The notes beneath the pieces are model-generated. The model was given only the letters and a program-made list of their open reading frames with translations, did not search any database and was not told where the DNA came from. From the NCBI GenBank assembly GCA_015057455.1, contig SVEH01000003.1:62001-126000 (forward strand): a stretch of 64,000 nucleotides of DNA, read 5' to 3'. Within the stretch, counting starts at the first letter, position 1. Each line of letters starts with the position of its first letter. Of this stretch, positions 27,195 through 36,159 are shown in pieces. The DNA comes from Lachnospiraceae bacterium (GTDB lineage Bacteria > Bacillota > Clostridia > Lachnospirales > Lachnospiraceae). Made by a program: the position numbers and the translations under genes.

Positions 27195-29363
27195 TTACAT
27201 CCAGTTAGAACTATCGCCCTTATTCAATTTATACTCAGGTTTCTCCTTATCTACCTTATATATAGTACAACTATCTGTGTAATTGCCTGCCTTTACTTCT
27301 AACTTATTCTCATCCTCTAACTCTATTTCAAATTTATATACATATTGGCCTTTCTTTGTCTCAACCAAATTACCATTATGATATAATGAAACTTCTTTTA
27401 GATTAGAATAAATCGTTATAATCTGTTTCTCTTCGCTTCTATATTTATATCTTTTTCCTGTAAGATGAACAAATTTATCTTCTTTATTCCAATATGCTTT
27501 ATAAAGGTAAAACACATCCTTTTTTATTTTACGATCAAATGTTACCATTCCCTTGTGGTTCATTCCTGGCTCTCCACCTTGATTTCTTGCATCTGCTGCA
27601 AAATCAAACATATTCCAGTAATAAGTTGCCCACATATATGGGTGTCTTTTAAAGCATTTCAACATATACTCATGATATTTCATATGATATTCTTCTGAAT
27701 TATCTCCACGTTTAGGTTTCTTTGAGTGAAGATTTGGCATACCTTCCGCACCATATTCTGAATAACACAAGCATCTCTTTGGATATACAAAATGATAAAA
27801 TGAAATCCATACATCATTTAACCACAAAAATGGAACATACCAGCCAAGATACAGATTCCATCCCACTAAATCTGTTATTTGGGAAACAGGATGAAATGGG
27901 TGACACACAGCATAACATGCTAATGTAGTCGGTCTTGTTGGATCCATCTTATGACATAATTCATTTAACATTTTATGATTTTCTAGCATTAATTTTCGTT
28001 TCTTTCTACCAGATATAGTTATCTCATTGGACACGCCCCAAGTCACTATACTTGGATGATTGTAATTCTGCGTAATTAATTCCATCATCTGAGTAACTGT
28101 ATTGGCATCACCATTGGCCAAATGTTCTGATATATACGGTATCTCTGCCCATACTATCATTCCCACTTCATCACATAAATCATAGAAATACTGATCATGT
28201 TGGTAATGAGCTAAACGAATGGTGTTAGCTCCAACTTCTTGAATTATCTCCATATCTTTATCATGATGTTCCCTTGTAATTGCATTACCAATTCCCTTAA
28301 AATCTTGATGCCTTGAAACTCCATATAAAGGATATGGTTTCCCATTAAGATAAAATCCATCCTTAGGACTAAACTCAAACGTTCTAATACCAACATTACA
28401 GGAAATCTCATCTAGTGTAACCATAGTACCTACTTGATTATAACTAGCTAAAGCATTCATTTTAGCTAAGTTTTTCTTTTTATTTGATACATTCTTTTTA
28501 GGTTCATTATTTTTTTTCAATCCATTGTTTTCCTGTAAAGCATTGTCCCTATCTATAATTCTTGCTCTTAACTTATATAAATATGGGTCCTCTAATCCAT
28601 TCCATAAATGGGCATCTTCTAAATAAAATGTTGCTTCGTAGACACCTACTTCCTTCCCATTTTGTTTATTGTTGCTAGTTGCCACTGAGTTTTCATCCTG
28701 TTTATTGTTACTGGTATTCATACTATTTTCATAATCGAATGAACCAACCTCTACAGCCTTAAATAAATCATCATTTTCGTCAAATAAGCTAATGATTATT
28801 TGTTTATCCGTCTTTGCATATACCGTAACATTTATTTCAGCTTTTGCCTGATTATTTTCCAAAATCTCTATAACATTAGTTGTATACTTTATGCCCGGTC
28901 CACCATAATAATCTAAATCAAAATGATCTTTTGACACAATTAACAACTCAACATCTCTATATATACCTCCATAGAATGTAAAGTCCGCCTTCTGCGGATA
29001 AACTCTGTCATTTACGCTATTATCCACATTTACAACTAATTTATTCTCTTTTTTCAACAATTCTTTTGTTATATTCACACGAAATGTGGAATAACCACCA
29101 TCATGATGACAAACTTTCTTATCGTTTAATACTACATCTGCACTGGCATTTACCCCATGAAATTGTAGATAAACCTCTTCTTTCTTAGAATCAAATTCAG
29201 GTGTTTTAAGTATAGTATCATATGTGTTAGTGCCACGCCAATAATCATTACCACCATCTTGTCCATCAATGGCATTCCATGTATGTGGAAGCTGTACTTT
29301 AGTTCTGTTATTGTGTTGGTCTGTAAAATACCAATCATCCATAAGTTTTATTGTTCTTCTCAT
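27195..29363 (-). CDS. GH2 glycosidase, candidate beta-glucuronidase/galactosidase
   Basis: Retaining glycoside hydrolase with the usual GH2 order: sugar-binding domain (LPHTWNAIDGQDGGNDYWRG), immunoglobulin-like domain, TIM barrel. Acid/base Glu in WGVSNEIT, nucleophile Glu in CYSEYGAEG. The barrel end has PGMNHKGMVTFDRK, containing the N-x-K motif seen in glucuronidases but also in some galactosidases. No signal peptide, so it is cytosolic. AAGGAGG 8 bases before the ATG at 29363 fixes the start, 13 bases after uxuB. Two low-complexity inserts disturb the immunoglobulin-like part: one with a repeated TSNNKQ, one with several NKK/KNN runs. Context favours glucuronidase. Confidence 0.88.
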   Translation of the reverse strand: MRRTIKLMDDWYFTDQHNNRTKVQLPHTWNAIDGQDGGNDYWRGTNTYDTILKTPEFDSKKEEVYLQFHGVNASADVVLNDKKVCHHDGGYSTFRVNITKELLKKENKLVVNVDNSVNDRVYPQKADFTFYGGIYRDVELLIVSKDHFDLDYYGGPGIKYTTNVIEILENNQAKAEINVTVYAKTDKQIIISLFDENDDLFKAVEVGSFDYENSMNTSNNKQDENSVATSNNKQNGKEVGVYEATFYLEDAHLWNGLEDPYLYKLRARIIDRDNALQENNGLKKNNEPKKNVSNKKKNLAKMNALASYNQVGTMVTLDEISCNVGIRTFEFSPKDGFYLNGKPYPLYGVSRHQDFKGIGNAITREHHDKDMEIIQEVGANTIRLAHYQHDQYFYDLCDEVGMIVWAEIPYISEHLANGDANTVTQMMELITQNYNHPSIVTWGVSNEITISGRKKRKLMLENHKMLNELCHKMDPTRPTTLACYAVCHPFHPVSQITDLVGWNLYLGWYVPFLWLNDVWISFYHFVYPKRCLCYSEYGAEGMPNLHSKKPKRGDNSEEYHMKYHEYMLKCFKRHPYMWATYYWNMFDFAADARNQGGEPGMNHKGMVTFDRKIKKDVFYLYKAYWNKEDKFVHLTGKRYKYRSEEKQIITIYSNLKEVSLYHNGNLVETKKGQYVYKFEIELEDENKLEVKAGNYTDSCTIYKVDKEKPEYKLNKGDSSNWM

Positions 29364-29376
29364 ACCGTACACCTCC

Positions 29377-30225
29377 TTACACTCCAGAGTATGCTGAGAA
29401 TCCTCCATCTATAGGAATACATACACCAGTAATAAATCCTGCTGCATCATCATTTAAGAGAAACATTGTAGCTCCTAATAATTCTTCCGTTTCTCCAAAA
29501 CGTCCCATAGGTGTTGCTGCTAATATCTTTCCTGTTCTTGCAGTAGGTGTTCCATCCTCGTTGAACAACAATGCTTGATTTTGCTTTGTTGAAAAGAAAC
29601 CTGGTGCTATGGCATTTACACGAATTCCTGTTTTTGAAAAATGCACTGCTAGCCACTGTGTAAAATTAGTTATTGCCGCTTTTGCCCCAGAATATGCAGG
29701 TATTTTAGTAAGTGGTGTATAAGCATTCATTGATGCAATGTTTAAAATACTTGCATGCTCTTTTTCCACCATATCCTTTGCAAATTCCTGTGTTGGAAGC
29801 AATGTTCCTATAAAGTTTAAATTAAATACAAACTCAACTCCTGATTGTTCCAAATCAAAAAATGATTTTGTCTCTGCATCTATATCTCCCATTTCAAAAT
29901 ACTCTTTATCTGTAGTAGCCATTGGATTATTACCACCAGCTCCATTTATTAATATGTCGCATGGACCAAAATCCTGTAAAATTGCTTCATGTGCCTTCTT
30001 TAGAGACTCTTTTTCCAATACATTTGCCTCATATCCTTTGGCAATATATCCTTGCTTTACAATGTTCTCTGCTTTATTAATAGCATTCTCTTTTGTTCTA
30101 TCTAAAAGTGCTACTTTTGCGCCACACATAGCAAGGGCTTCTGCCATAACACTACATAATACTCCACCTGCACCTGTAACAACTGCCACCTTACCTGTTA
30201 AGTCCATTTGAAATGGTAATTTCAT
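29377..30225 (-). CDS. uxuB: D-mannonate oxidoreductase, SDR type (fructuronate reductase)
   Basis: Reduces D-fructuronate to D-mannonate with NAD(P)H in the cytosol. It is a short-chain dehydrogenase with the cofactor motif VVTGAGGVLC, NGAGG, and the catalytic YSGAK (in PAYSGAKAAI), like the Bacillus YjmF/UxuB type rather than the long-chain E. coli enzyme. The ATG at 30225 (MKLPFQMDL) has AGGAGG 7 bases upstream and is preferred over an upstream ATG. It is the first gene of the locus. No regulator gene is adjacent; the spacer upstream contains no operator I can name. Confidence 0.93.
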   Translation of the reverse strand: MKLPFQMDLTGKVAVVTGAGGVLCSVMAEALAMCGAKVALLDRTKENAINKAENIVKQGYIAKGYEANVLEKESLKKAHEAILQDFGPCDILINGAGGNNPMATTDKEYFEMGDIDAETKSFFDLEQSGVEFVFNLNFIGTLLPTQEFAKDMVEKEHASILNIASMNAYTPLTKIPAYSGAKAAITNFTQWLAVHFSKTGIRVNAIAPGFFSTKQNQALLFNEDGTPTARTGKILAATPMGRFGETEELLGATMFLLNDDAAGFITGVCIPIDGGFSAYSGV

Positions 30226-30593
30226 GTCACGTCCTCCTAAAAATACATATTTTAATATATATCGACTAGTTTTATATTTATAGTACATTTGTCCTAGATA
30301 ATTTTTACTATTTTTCTATCTTAATTATGTTCTAGTTAATTCTTTCTACATAAGTTACACTCTAATAATTTATTCCATAATATTTTGCTTATTATTTATC
30401 TTAAAAGTCATTTACTTATATTTTTAACAAATTTGAATTTATATATACAAAAAAGAGGCAATAAAATGCCTCTTTTTATATTTATTATGAATTAATCCAT
30501 TATCACAGATTTTCCTTTTAGATTATTATCTATTAAAATCTATTTAATCCCTTTTTAAACCATTTCTCCATCGATGTTTACTTAATTACTCTT
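30226..30593. other. Spacer upstream of uxuB
   Basis: It contains the terminator of the secreted 216-aa gene (30449-30477), the decayed tandem repeats that continue from that gene, and about 220 bases of AT-rich DNA that must hold the locus promoter. TACTATAAAT near 30276 is a possible -10 but no clear -35 accompanies it. Confidence 0.5.
30449..30477 (-). terminator. Terminator of the 216-aa secreted protein gene
   Basis: Stem AAAGAGGCA/TGCCTCTTT with a short AT loop followed by T on the minus strand. Confidence 0.88.
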
Positions 30594-30636
30594 TTAATCC
30601 TCTCCATCAAAGTCTATTTGATTACTCTTTTCAAAC
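30500..30636 (-). repeat. Degenerate 36-39-bp repeats continuing from a gene end
   Basis: Unit 1 (last codons plus stop, AAAAGAGTAATCAAATAGAC and TTTGATGGAGAGGATT) is followed by two or three progressively decayed copies (AAAAGAGTAATTAAGTAAAC, then AAAAAGGGATTAAATAGATT). Confidence 0.65.
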
Positions 30637-31235
30637 TTAACTGTTGATGTAACAATTTGATTAGAAATACAACCATCAAATTTCCCTTTACCAGTAATAG
30701 TATAGTAATCTGTTACTTTATATGTATTTAGATATCCATTACCAGTAGCTTGTGATTTCTCAAGTATTTCTTGTGTCAAATGCATAACATAGTAATCTTT
30801 ACCATCAGTTAAAAGTTTCCCCTTATAAAACACCTGTACAACTCCATTAGTAATACTTGCTATGCATTCATTCTTAAAATCAATACCTTTAATCTTGAAC
30901 TTAACAGTTTCTTTACCCTTATAGTTTCCTTTTCCCTCAATTACTACTTTTCCCTCTCCTGCATCTATATTATCCTTATATGAAACAATATAGTCTACAT
31001 TTTTTTCTAAGTCTGTACCTAAATAGTTAACTCTTACTTCTGGCTTAATTTCTGATCCTGTCCAATTATATGTGTCCTCATAAAATGATATTGCACATTT
31101 CTTAACAGATATCTTATCTCCACCAAACCAGTCAAAAGCTTTAGACTCTGTTTTTGTATTTACCGCTACAACAACTGTAAAAGCTGCAACTAAAACTGAA
31201 CACAATGCTACAAATTTCTTATAATTCTTTTTCAT
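30594..31235 (-). CDS. Secreted protein with bacterial Ig-like/cell-wall repeat fold
   Basis: Signal peptide over residues 1-30 (MKKNYKKFVALCSVLVAAF), cleavage probably after SKA. The mature part has one domain with the pattern NWTGSEIKPEVRVNYLGTDL then NVDYIVSYKDNIDAGEGKVV and IEGKGNYKG, common in secreted gut-bacterial proteins as a beta-sandwich module, and a second weaker copy with GKDYYVMHLTQ. No anchor or catalytic motif. The ATG at 31235 is preferred because GGGG is too close to the upstream ATG. The promoter (31575-31602) leaves a leader of about 330 nt. Function is unknown. Confidence 0.8.
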   Translation of the reverse strand: MKKNYKKFVALCSVLVAAFTVVVAVNTKTESKAFDWFGGDKISVKKCAISFYEDTYNWTGSEIKPEVRVNYLGTDLEKNVDYIVSYKDNIDAGEGKVVIEGKGNYKGKETVKFKIKGIDFKNECIASITNGVVQVFYKGKLLTDGKDYYVMHLTQEILEKSQATGNGYLNTYKVTDYYTITGKGKFDGCISNQIVTSTVKFEKSNQIDFDGED

Positions 31236-31354
31236 AACAATCATTCCCCTTTTTTACTCAAATTAATATATTACACTCAAGCTAATAGCAAGGTACTTAT
31301 AACCTCCCCTTAACTTATGTCTCATATAATTTAGTTAACTTTAATTTATAATAG

Positions 31355-31483
31355 TTAGCTTTCCTTTCCTAGAACAAAAATGCTTTTATTCGATTTTGTA
31401 CTAAATGCAATGCATAAAATAAACGATATTATAAAAGCTTTGCATATAAATACAATATCAATCACATTATTCACTTCTATCAA
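31355..31483 (-). CDS. Possible small membrane peptide in the leader of the secreted protein
   Basis: A TTG-started frame of 42 codons with AGGGGAAG about 9 bases upstream. It encodes one hydrophobic segment (VIDIVFICKAFIISFILCIA) with a basic, polar tail. It lies between the promoter and the 216-aa gene. It could be a leader peptide or chance; the weak start codon keeps confidence low. Confidence 0.3.
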   Translation of the reverse strand: MIEVNNVIDIVFICKAFIISFILCIAFSTKSNKSIFVLGKES

Positions 31484-31574
31484 TAACTATTACTTCCCCT
31501 TTTTCAACTCTTCAAATCAGCATCGTGCAACTCGCAAATGCTCTTTGTTAATACCTTTTCTTTAGCTTGTAGAT

Positions 31575-31602
31575 ATTATACACGAAAAGTTGCAAATGTC
31601 AA
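31575..31602 (-). promoter_or_regulatory. Promoter of the 216-aa secreted protein
   Basis: TTGACA (31597-31602), 16-nt spacer, TATAAT (31575-31580). Confidence 0.75.
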
Positions 31603-31796
31603 AAACAATATTTCCCATTTTTGAATATTTAATATTTTTTTTACATTTTTATTCACACTGTAACATTCAAGAAATATTCTCACAAATTATTGTTTCATCT
31701 TTCAATTATTTTCTATACTTTCAATCTACTTTTTTCATTATATACTTTATGATAATCATATAATATTTCTTCACTTTTTATTACTTCTCATAGTTT

Positions 31797-33803
31797 CTAA
31801 TTTATCTTAATGCCACATGGACCTACACCTTCTTGGTCCATTACATTATTTTGTACAATATTCTTATAGAAACCATATCCACCTGCAACATTATAACATT
31901 CATAACCATTTTGTTTTAACATTCTACATGCAGTATAACTTCTAAGACCACTTTGACAATATACATATATCTTTGAATTTTGAGGTATCTCATTCATACG
32001 CTTCCTTAATGAATCTAATGGTATATGCATAGCACCTTCAATATGTCCTTTTTCATATTCTCCATTTGTTCTTGAATCCAATAAAATAATTTTATTTAGT
32101 GATAAACAATCTGTGTTAATATTGTTTGCCGTATTAGCATCTGATTCAACAGCTTTATTCTTCCTGTCTATTATATTAATGTATAATTCAGGTTCTATGT
32201 TCTTACTATCTACTATATTAAGATGTTCTACATTCTTTAATAATTCTATATCTTCCCAATGAATCTGCTCATTTAATCCATCCAAAATATTAGTCATTAC
32301 ATATCCTGCCATATTTACTGGGTCTTTGGCTGAGGAAAATGGCGGTGCATATGCCAACTCTAATTCCGTCAAATCATAAGCTGTCATTCCTGCCTTAATT
32401 GCCATGACCAACACATCTATACGCTTGTCCACACCACTATATCCTACAATCTGAGCACCTAATATTTTTCCATTATTATTCATCCCATTTATTACATTAT
32501 TCTCTAAACTATACTTTACACATTCTAATGTATTATTTTCTGTATCACCATTTGCACTTTCTGATATATTGTTATTACATATATTAAATATAACTTTCAA
32601 ATACATATTTTCTGCTCCAGGATAATATGTTGCATGTGAAGCAGATGACAGTATAACATAATCACAATTATATCCTTCTTTGACAGCTTGCTTGTAGCTA
32701 ATACCTGTACTTGCTACTGTCATGTCAAACATTTTCATAATAGATGAACCAATTGAACCCCTAAATTCACTTTTAATTCCACATATATTATCTGCTGCAA
32801 TACGGCCTTGTTTATTGGCCGGTCCTGCTAATGGTATAAGAACCTTTTTACCCGTAACACTATTTACAACTTCAACAACATCACCTACTGCATAAATATC
32901 TTTATCAGATGTCTGCATGTATTCATTTGTCACAATTGCGCCCCTCTGACCTAATTGAAGCCCCGCTTCTTCTGCAAGTTTAGATTCCGGAACAACACCT
33001 ACTGCTACTATTATTATATCTGAATTGGTAATGTCATTATCTTCACCAATTTTTCTTTCTTGATTTATATAAATATTATTTTCATTGCCTATCCCACTAT
33101 TAGTATAATTTGATTTTTCACTAATAACCATGAACTTACCATCAGCATTTTTTATTGCAGTAACATTCCTATTAAGATATATCTTTATACCTTTTTCTCG
33201 CATGTAGTTCTGCAATATGGCAGCCATATCTTCATCCAAATTGGGCATTACATGACTTGAACGCTGGATCAAATTAACATTAATTCCAATGTTGGTCAAA
33301 TTCTCTGCCATTTCTAATCCAACAAATCCTCCACCTATAATGGTTGCCGTTTTCACTTTATTTTCCTTAATATAATCATCTATTTTAAATGTATCCTCTA
33401 CCGTTCTTAGTGAAAATACCCCTGGCAAATCAGCCCCTTCCACATCTAGTTTCAAAGCTTTAGCGCCTGGTGATAACACTAATTTGTCATATGTTTCCTC
33501 ATATATCTCCCCTGTTTCTAAATTCTTAATAGACACTTTATGCGCTTCTGCATCAATGCTAATAGCTTCTTGATTTACTCGTACATCTACATTAAATCTT
33601 CTTAAAAAACTTTCAGGTGTCTGCAATGTTAACCTTTCTCTGCGTTTTATTTCACCACCAATATAATATGGCAAGCCACAATTGGCATATGAAATATATC
33701 CTGTTCTCTCTATTATAATAATCTCTGCTTTTTCATCTAATCTTCTTATTCTAGCTGCTGCTGTTGCACCACCTGCAACACCACCTATGATTAATATTTT
33801 CAT
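31797..33803 (-). CDS. CoA-disulfide reductase-like flavoprotein with C-terminal rhodanese domain
   Basis: Flavoprotein disulfide reductase of the CoADR-RHD type, which reduces CoA disulfides, persulfides or polysulfides with NAD(P)H. FAD motif GGVAGGATAAARIRRL, redox Cys42 in YANCGLPYY, second dinucleotide motif TIIGGGFVGLEMAEN, and the FAD site IYAVGDV. The rhodanese domain (about 555-650) has the active loop YCQSGLRS with Cys616. Three Asn/Ser-rich inserts not expected in the family occur near 228-250, 405-435 and 540-553. Cytosolic. Its start is clear (GAAGGATG), after a 36-bp repeat array. Role in sulfur or redox defence is inferred. Confidence 0.9.
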   Translation of the reverse strand: MKILIIGGVAGGATAAARIRRLDEKAEIIIIERTGYISYANCGLPYYIGGEIKRRERLTLQTPESFLRRFNVDVRVNQEAISIDAEAHKVSIKNLETGEIYEETYDKLVLSPGAKALKLDVEGADLPGVFSLRTVEDTFKIDDYIKENKVKTATIIGGGFVGLEMAENLTNIGINVNLIQRSSHVMPNLDEDMAAILQNYMREKGIKIYLNRNVTAIKNADGKFMVISEKSNYTNSGIGNENNIYINQERKIGEDNDITNSDIIIVAVGVVPESKLAEEAGLQLGQRGAIVTNEYMQTSDKDIYAVGDVVEVVNSVTGKKVLIPLAGPANKQGRIAADNICGIKSEFRGSIGSSIMKMFDMTVASTGISYKQAVKEGYNCDYVILSSASHATYYPGAENMYLKVIFNICNNNISESANGDTENNTLECVKYSLENNVINGMNNNGKILGAQIVGYSGVDKRIDVLVMAIKAGMTAYDLTELELAYAPPFSSAKDPVNMAGYVMTNILDGLNEQIHWEDIELLKNVEHLNIVDSKNIEPELYINIIDRKNKAVESDANTANNINTDCLSLNKIILLDSRTNGEYEKGHIEGAMHIPLDSLRKRMNEIPQNSKIYVYCQSGLRSYTACRMLKQNGYECYNVAGGYGFYKNIVQNNVMDQEGVGPCGIKIN

Positions 33804-33839
33804 GCTATATCATCCTTCTAAATTCATTTTATTATATAC

Positions 33840-34020
33840 TTTTTATTCTTCTTATTTTCCCTTTTACTTATACGCTTTTTATTCTTCTTATTTTCCCTTT
33901 TATTTAAACGCTTTTTATTCTTCTTATTTCCTCCTTTACTTATGCGCTTTTTATTCTTCTTATTTTCTCTTTTACTTATACGCTTTTTATCCTCATAACT
34001 TCCTCTTTTACTAATAAACC
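33840..34020 (-). repeat. 36-bp tandem repeat, five copies, upstream of the flavoprotein gene
   Basis: On the mRNA strand AAAAGGGAAAATAAGAAGAA followed by TAAAAAGCGTATAAGT, purine-rich. Units begin at about 33845, 33881, 33917, 33953 and 33989. One frame is open (KRISKRENKKN repeats) but has no start codon, so it is treated as non-coding. The 200 bases further upstream show nothing else. Confidence 0.85.
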
Positions 34021-34217
34021 TTTTCGTCTTATAAAATCACCTTTTTCTTATACATTTTTTCACAAACTAGACCCATATAATCATTTAAATGTGCCTTTAT
34101 AACTGTATCATAAATTTTTCTATTCTTCCAGATGTAATCTGTACCATATTATTAAGTATAAATCTATACCTTATCAATATAGTGTAACAATTTACTATTT
34201 TAACCCCATCATTATCT

Positions 34218-35051
34218 TTACTTCAAATACCTTGCTATCATATTTTCCAAATCTTTCATATCTATTGTTAGATTCTTTGTTTCATATGTAAGTAATAACT
34301 TATCACCTTCATATATTCCATTTTTGTGATATAACCTAAGCTTCTTTAATGTATTTTCAAAATAATTTTCTTCATCCATCAAACCACAATGTTCCAAATA
34401 ATACTCTTTTCTAGTTCTTGTATTTAATAATGTGAAATCTGGATAAACTATTCTATTTCCTTTTAATTTTAATGGATATTCATATCGATATGGGATATTC
34501 ATCATATAGAATTTGTCTGCTAGAATTTTTTCAGATTTTGATCTAACCCGCTCCCCTTTTTCTGTATATATCTCTTGGGTACCAAATGAGAAACTATTCC
34601 CTTTGTACTCTACATTTTGCCATGCTTTAATAAATTGTTCATCTGTTAAAATATATGGTGTTACAAGTTTTTTTCTGTCATTAGATAAATTTTCATATAT
34701 TGCTAATATATTAGATTCTTCCTCTATATCTATAATCTTTAAAAACTGCTCTAGATTTCTTTTATAATTTGTAGCTAATGCTAGTACACTAATATCATAC
34801 TCTTTTTGTGCTAATGCATATGCAAGTTCTTTTTTCTTCTTACAGATGTAAGTACCGTTCTTGTCATATCCATCAATTCTATTGTAATACTGTGGATATC
34901 CCTTACAATACTTAACTCTCAATTTTCCTTTCGGTGCATATTTTAAAGACTCCTGCACTTTTTCAAGCAATAACTCTAAACACTTTATTTCTTCTTTTAC
35001 CATCTGTTTTATTACATCTCTTCTTATAACTATGCTCTCTCCTTTTTTCAT
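34218..35051 (-). CDS. Hypothetical protein with PD-(D/E)XK nuclease-like C-terminal domain
   Basis: Not a named enzyme. The N-terminal half (1-110) is helical and basic. The C-terminal part has VRSKSEKILADKFYMMNI, then RIVYPDFTLLNTRTRKEYYL and EHCGLMD, a layout like restriction-endonuclease-fold domains where Glu, Asp and the EYYLEH strand form the metal site. No signal peptide. The first ATG lacks a ribosome site; AAAAAAGGAGAGAG lies inside the frame, so the true start may be a rarer codon or later. It stands just after the 75-bp array. A DNA-acting role is inferred from fold only. Confidence 0.7.
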   Translation of the reverse strand: MKKGESIVIRRDVIKQMVKEEIKCLELLLEKVQESLKYAPKGKLRVKYCKGYPQYYNRIDGYDKNGTYICKKKKELAYALAQKEYDISVLALATNYKRNLEQFLKIIDIEEESNILAIYENLSNDRKKLVTPYILTDEQFIKAWQNVEYKGNSFSFGTQEIYTEKGERVRSKSEKILADKFYMMNIPYRYEYPLKLKGNRIVYPDFTLLNTRTRKEYYLEHCGLMDEENYFENTLKKLRLYHKNGIYEGDKLLLTYETKNLTIDMKDLENMIARYLK

Positions 35052-36159
35052 TTCTATTGCCTATCATTTCTACCTATTCTAACTCTTTTGTACCCAGGAT
35101 TTCTTGTTCCCTTACCTCTTCCCGGGGTACTATCTCTCTTATTTCTACCCCTTCTTGCTCTTTTGTACCCAGAATTTCTTGTCCCCTTACCTCTTCCCGG
35201 GGTACTTGCTCTCTTATTTCTACCCCCTCTTGCTCTTTTGTACCCCGGATTTCTTCTTCCCATACCTCTTCCCGGGGTACTTGCTCTCTTATTTCTACTC
35301 TTTCTTGCTCTTTTGTACCCAGAATTTCTTCTACCCATACCTCTTCCCGGGGTACTAACTCTCTTATTTCTACCCCTTCTTGCTCTTTTGTACCCAGGAT
35401 TTCTTCTACCCATACCTCTTCCCGGGGTACTATCTCTCTTATTTCTACCCCTTCTTGCTCTTTTGTACCCAGGATTTCTTGTTCCCTTACCTCTTCCCGG
35501 GGTACTATCTCTCTTATTTCTACCCCTTCTTGCTCTTTTGTACCCCGGATTTCTTCTCCAATACCTCTTCCCGGGGTACTAACTCTCTTATTTCTACCCC
35601 TTCTTGCTCTTTTGTACCCAGAATTTCTTGTTCCCATGCCTCTTCCCGGGGTACTAACTCTCTTATTTCTACCCCTTCTTGCTCTTTTGTACCCAGAATT
35701 TCTTGTTCCCTTACCTCTTCCCGGGGTACTAACTCTCTTATTTCTACCCCTTCTTACTCTTTTGTACCCTGGATTTCTTCTCCCCATACCTCTTCCCGGG
35801 GTACTATCTCTCTTATTTCTACCCCTTCTTGCTCTTTTGTACCCAGGATTTCTTGTTCCCATACCTCTTCCCGGGGTACTATCTCTCTTATTTCTACCCC
35901 TTCTTGCTCTTTTGTACCCCGAATTTCTTCTCCCATACCTCTTCCCGGGGTACTAACTCTCCCCACCACTCACGATCTTATATAACCTTCCACTTTTCAC
36001 AAGCACTACTTGTGAAATTTTTTTATAATTTATCCCCGCACCATTTTGGCGCGGAGATACAAATTTTATTTTTTTAATTGCTTTTTTTTAATCGAAATGG
36101 GTTAAATGTGGGTTCAATTCCCTCTTTTCACACCTCGCAACCCCAGTAAAATCTAGGAA
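35052..36159. other. Long non-coding region between lysS and the nuclease-fold gene
   Basis: Mostly the 75-bp array (35086-35961), then a GC-rich 11-bp hairpin (ATCTCCGCGCC/GGTGCGGGGAT, about 36033-36060) and a short stretch resembling a tRNA T-arm (GTGGGTTCAATTCCC near 36108), which lacks the rest of a tRNA. Confidence 0.6.
35086..35961. repeat. 75-bp minisatellite, about 12 copies
   Basis: Unit starts are 35086, 35161, 35236, 35311, 35386, 35461, 35536, 35610, 35685, 35760, 35835 and 35910 (partial); one unit is 74 bp. Each unit holds the inverted pair GTACCC/GGGGTAC about 25 bases apart and a CCCGGG core. Several frames on both strands stay open through the array because the unit lacks stops; minus-strand readings give 25-residue repeats (GTKEQEGVEIREIVPREEV... 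or RGRNKRDSTPGRG...). The 74-bp unit breaks every frame and no start with a ribosome site exists, so it is treated as non-coding. Confidence 0.9.

Noticed and set aside
33840-34020. Repeat-coding gene on the minus strand (KRISKRENKKNK units)
   Set aside because: The frame is open but begins at a stop without ATG, GTG or TTG; the composition matches other non-coding purine repeats in this window.
35057-35956. Long plus-strand open frame of 25-residue repeats (FVPRISC and SLISTPSCS units)
   Set aside because: It exists only because the 75-bp unit has no stops; equally long frames exist on the other strand, the 74-bp unit shifts all of them, and no ribosome site precedes any.
35086-35961. CRISPR array
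   Set aside because: Units are contiguous and alike over their full 75 bp, with no variable spacers, and no cas genes are in the window. The 36-bp array at 33840 and the 56-bp array at 38337 fail for the same reason.
36095-36145. tRNA or tmRNA end (GTGGGTTCAATTCCC)
   Set aside because: It resembles a T-arm, but no acceptor, D or anticodon arm can be folded around it on either strand and no CCA end is present.
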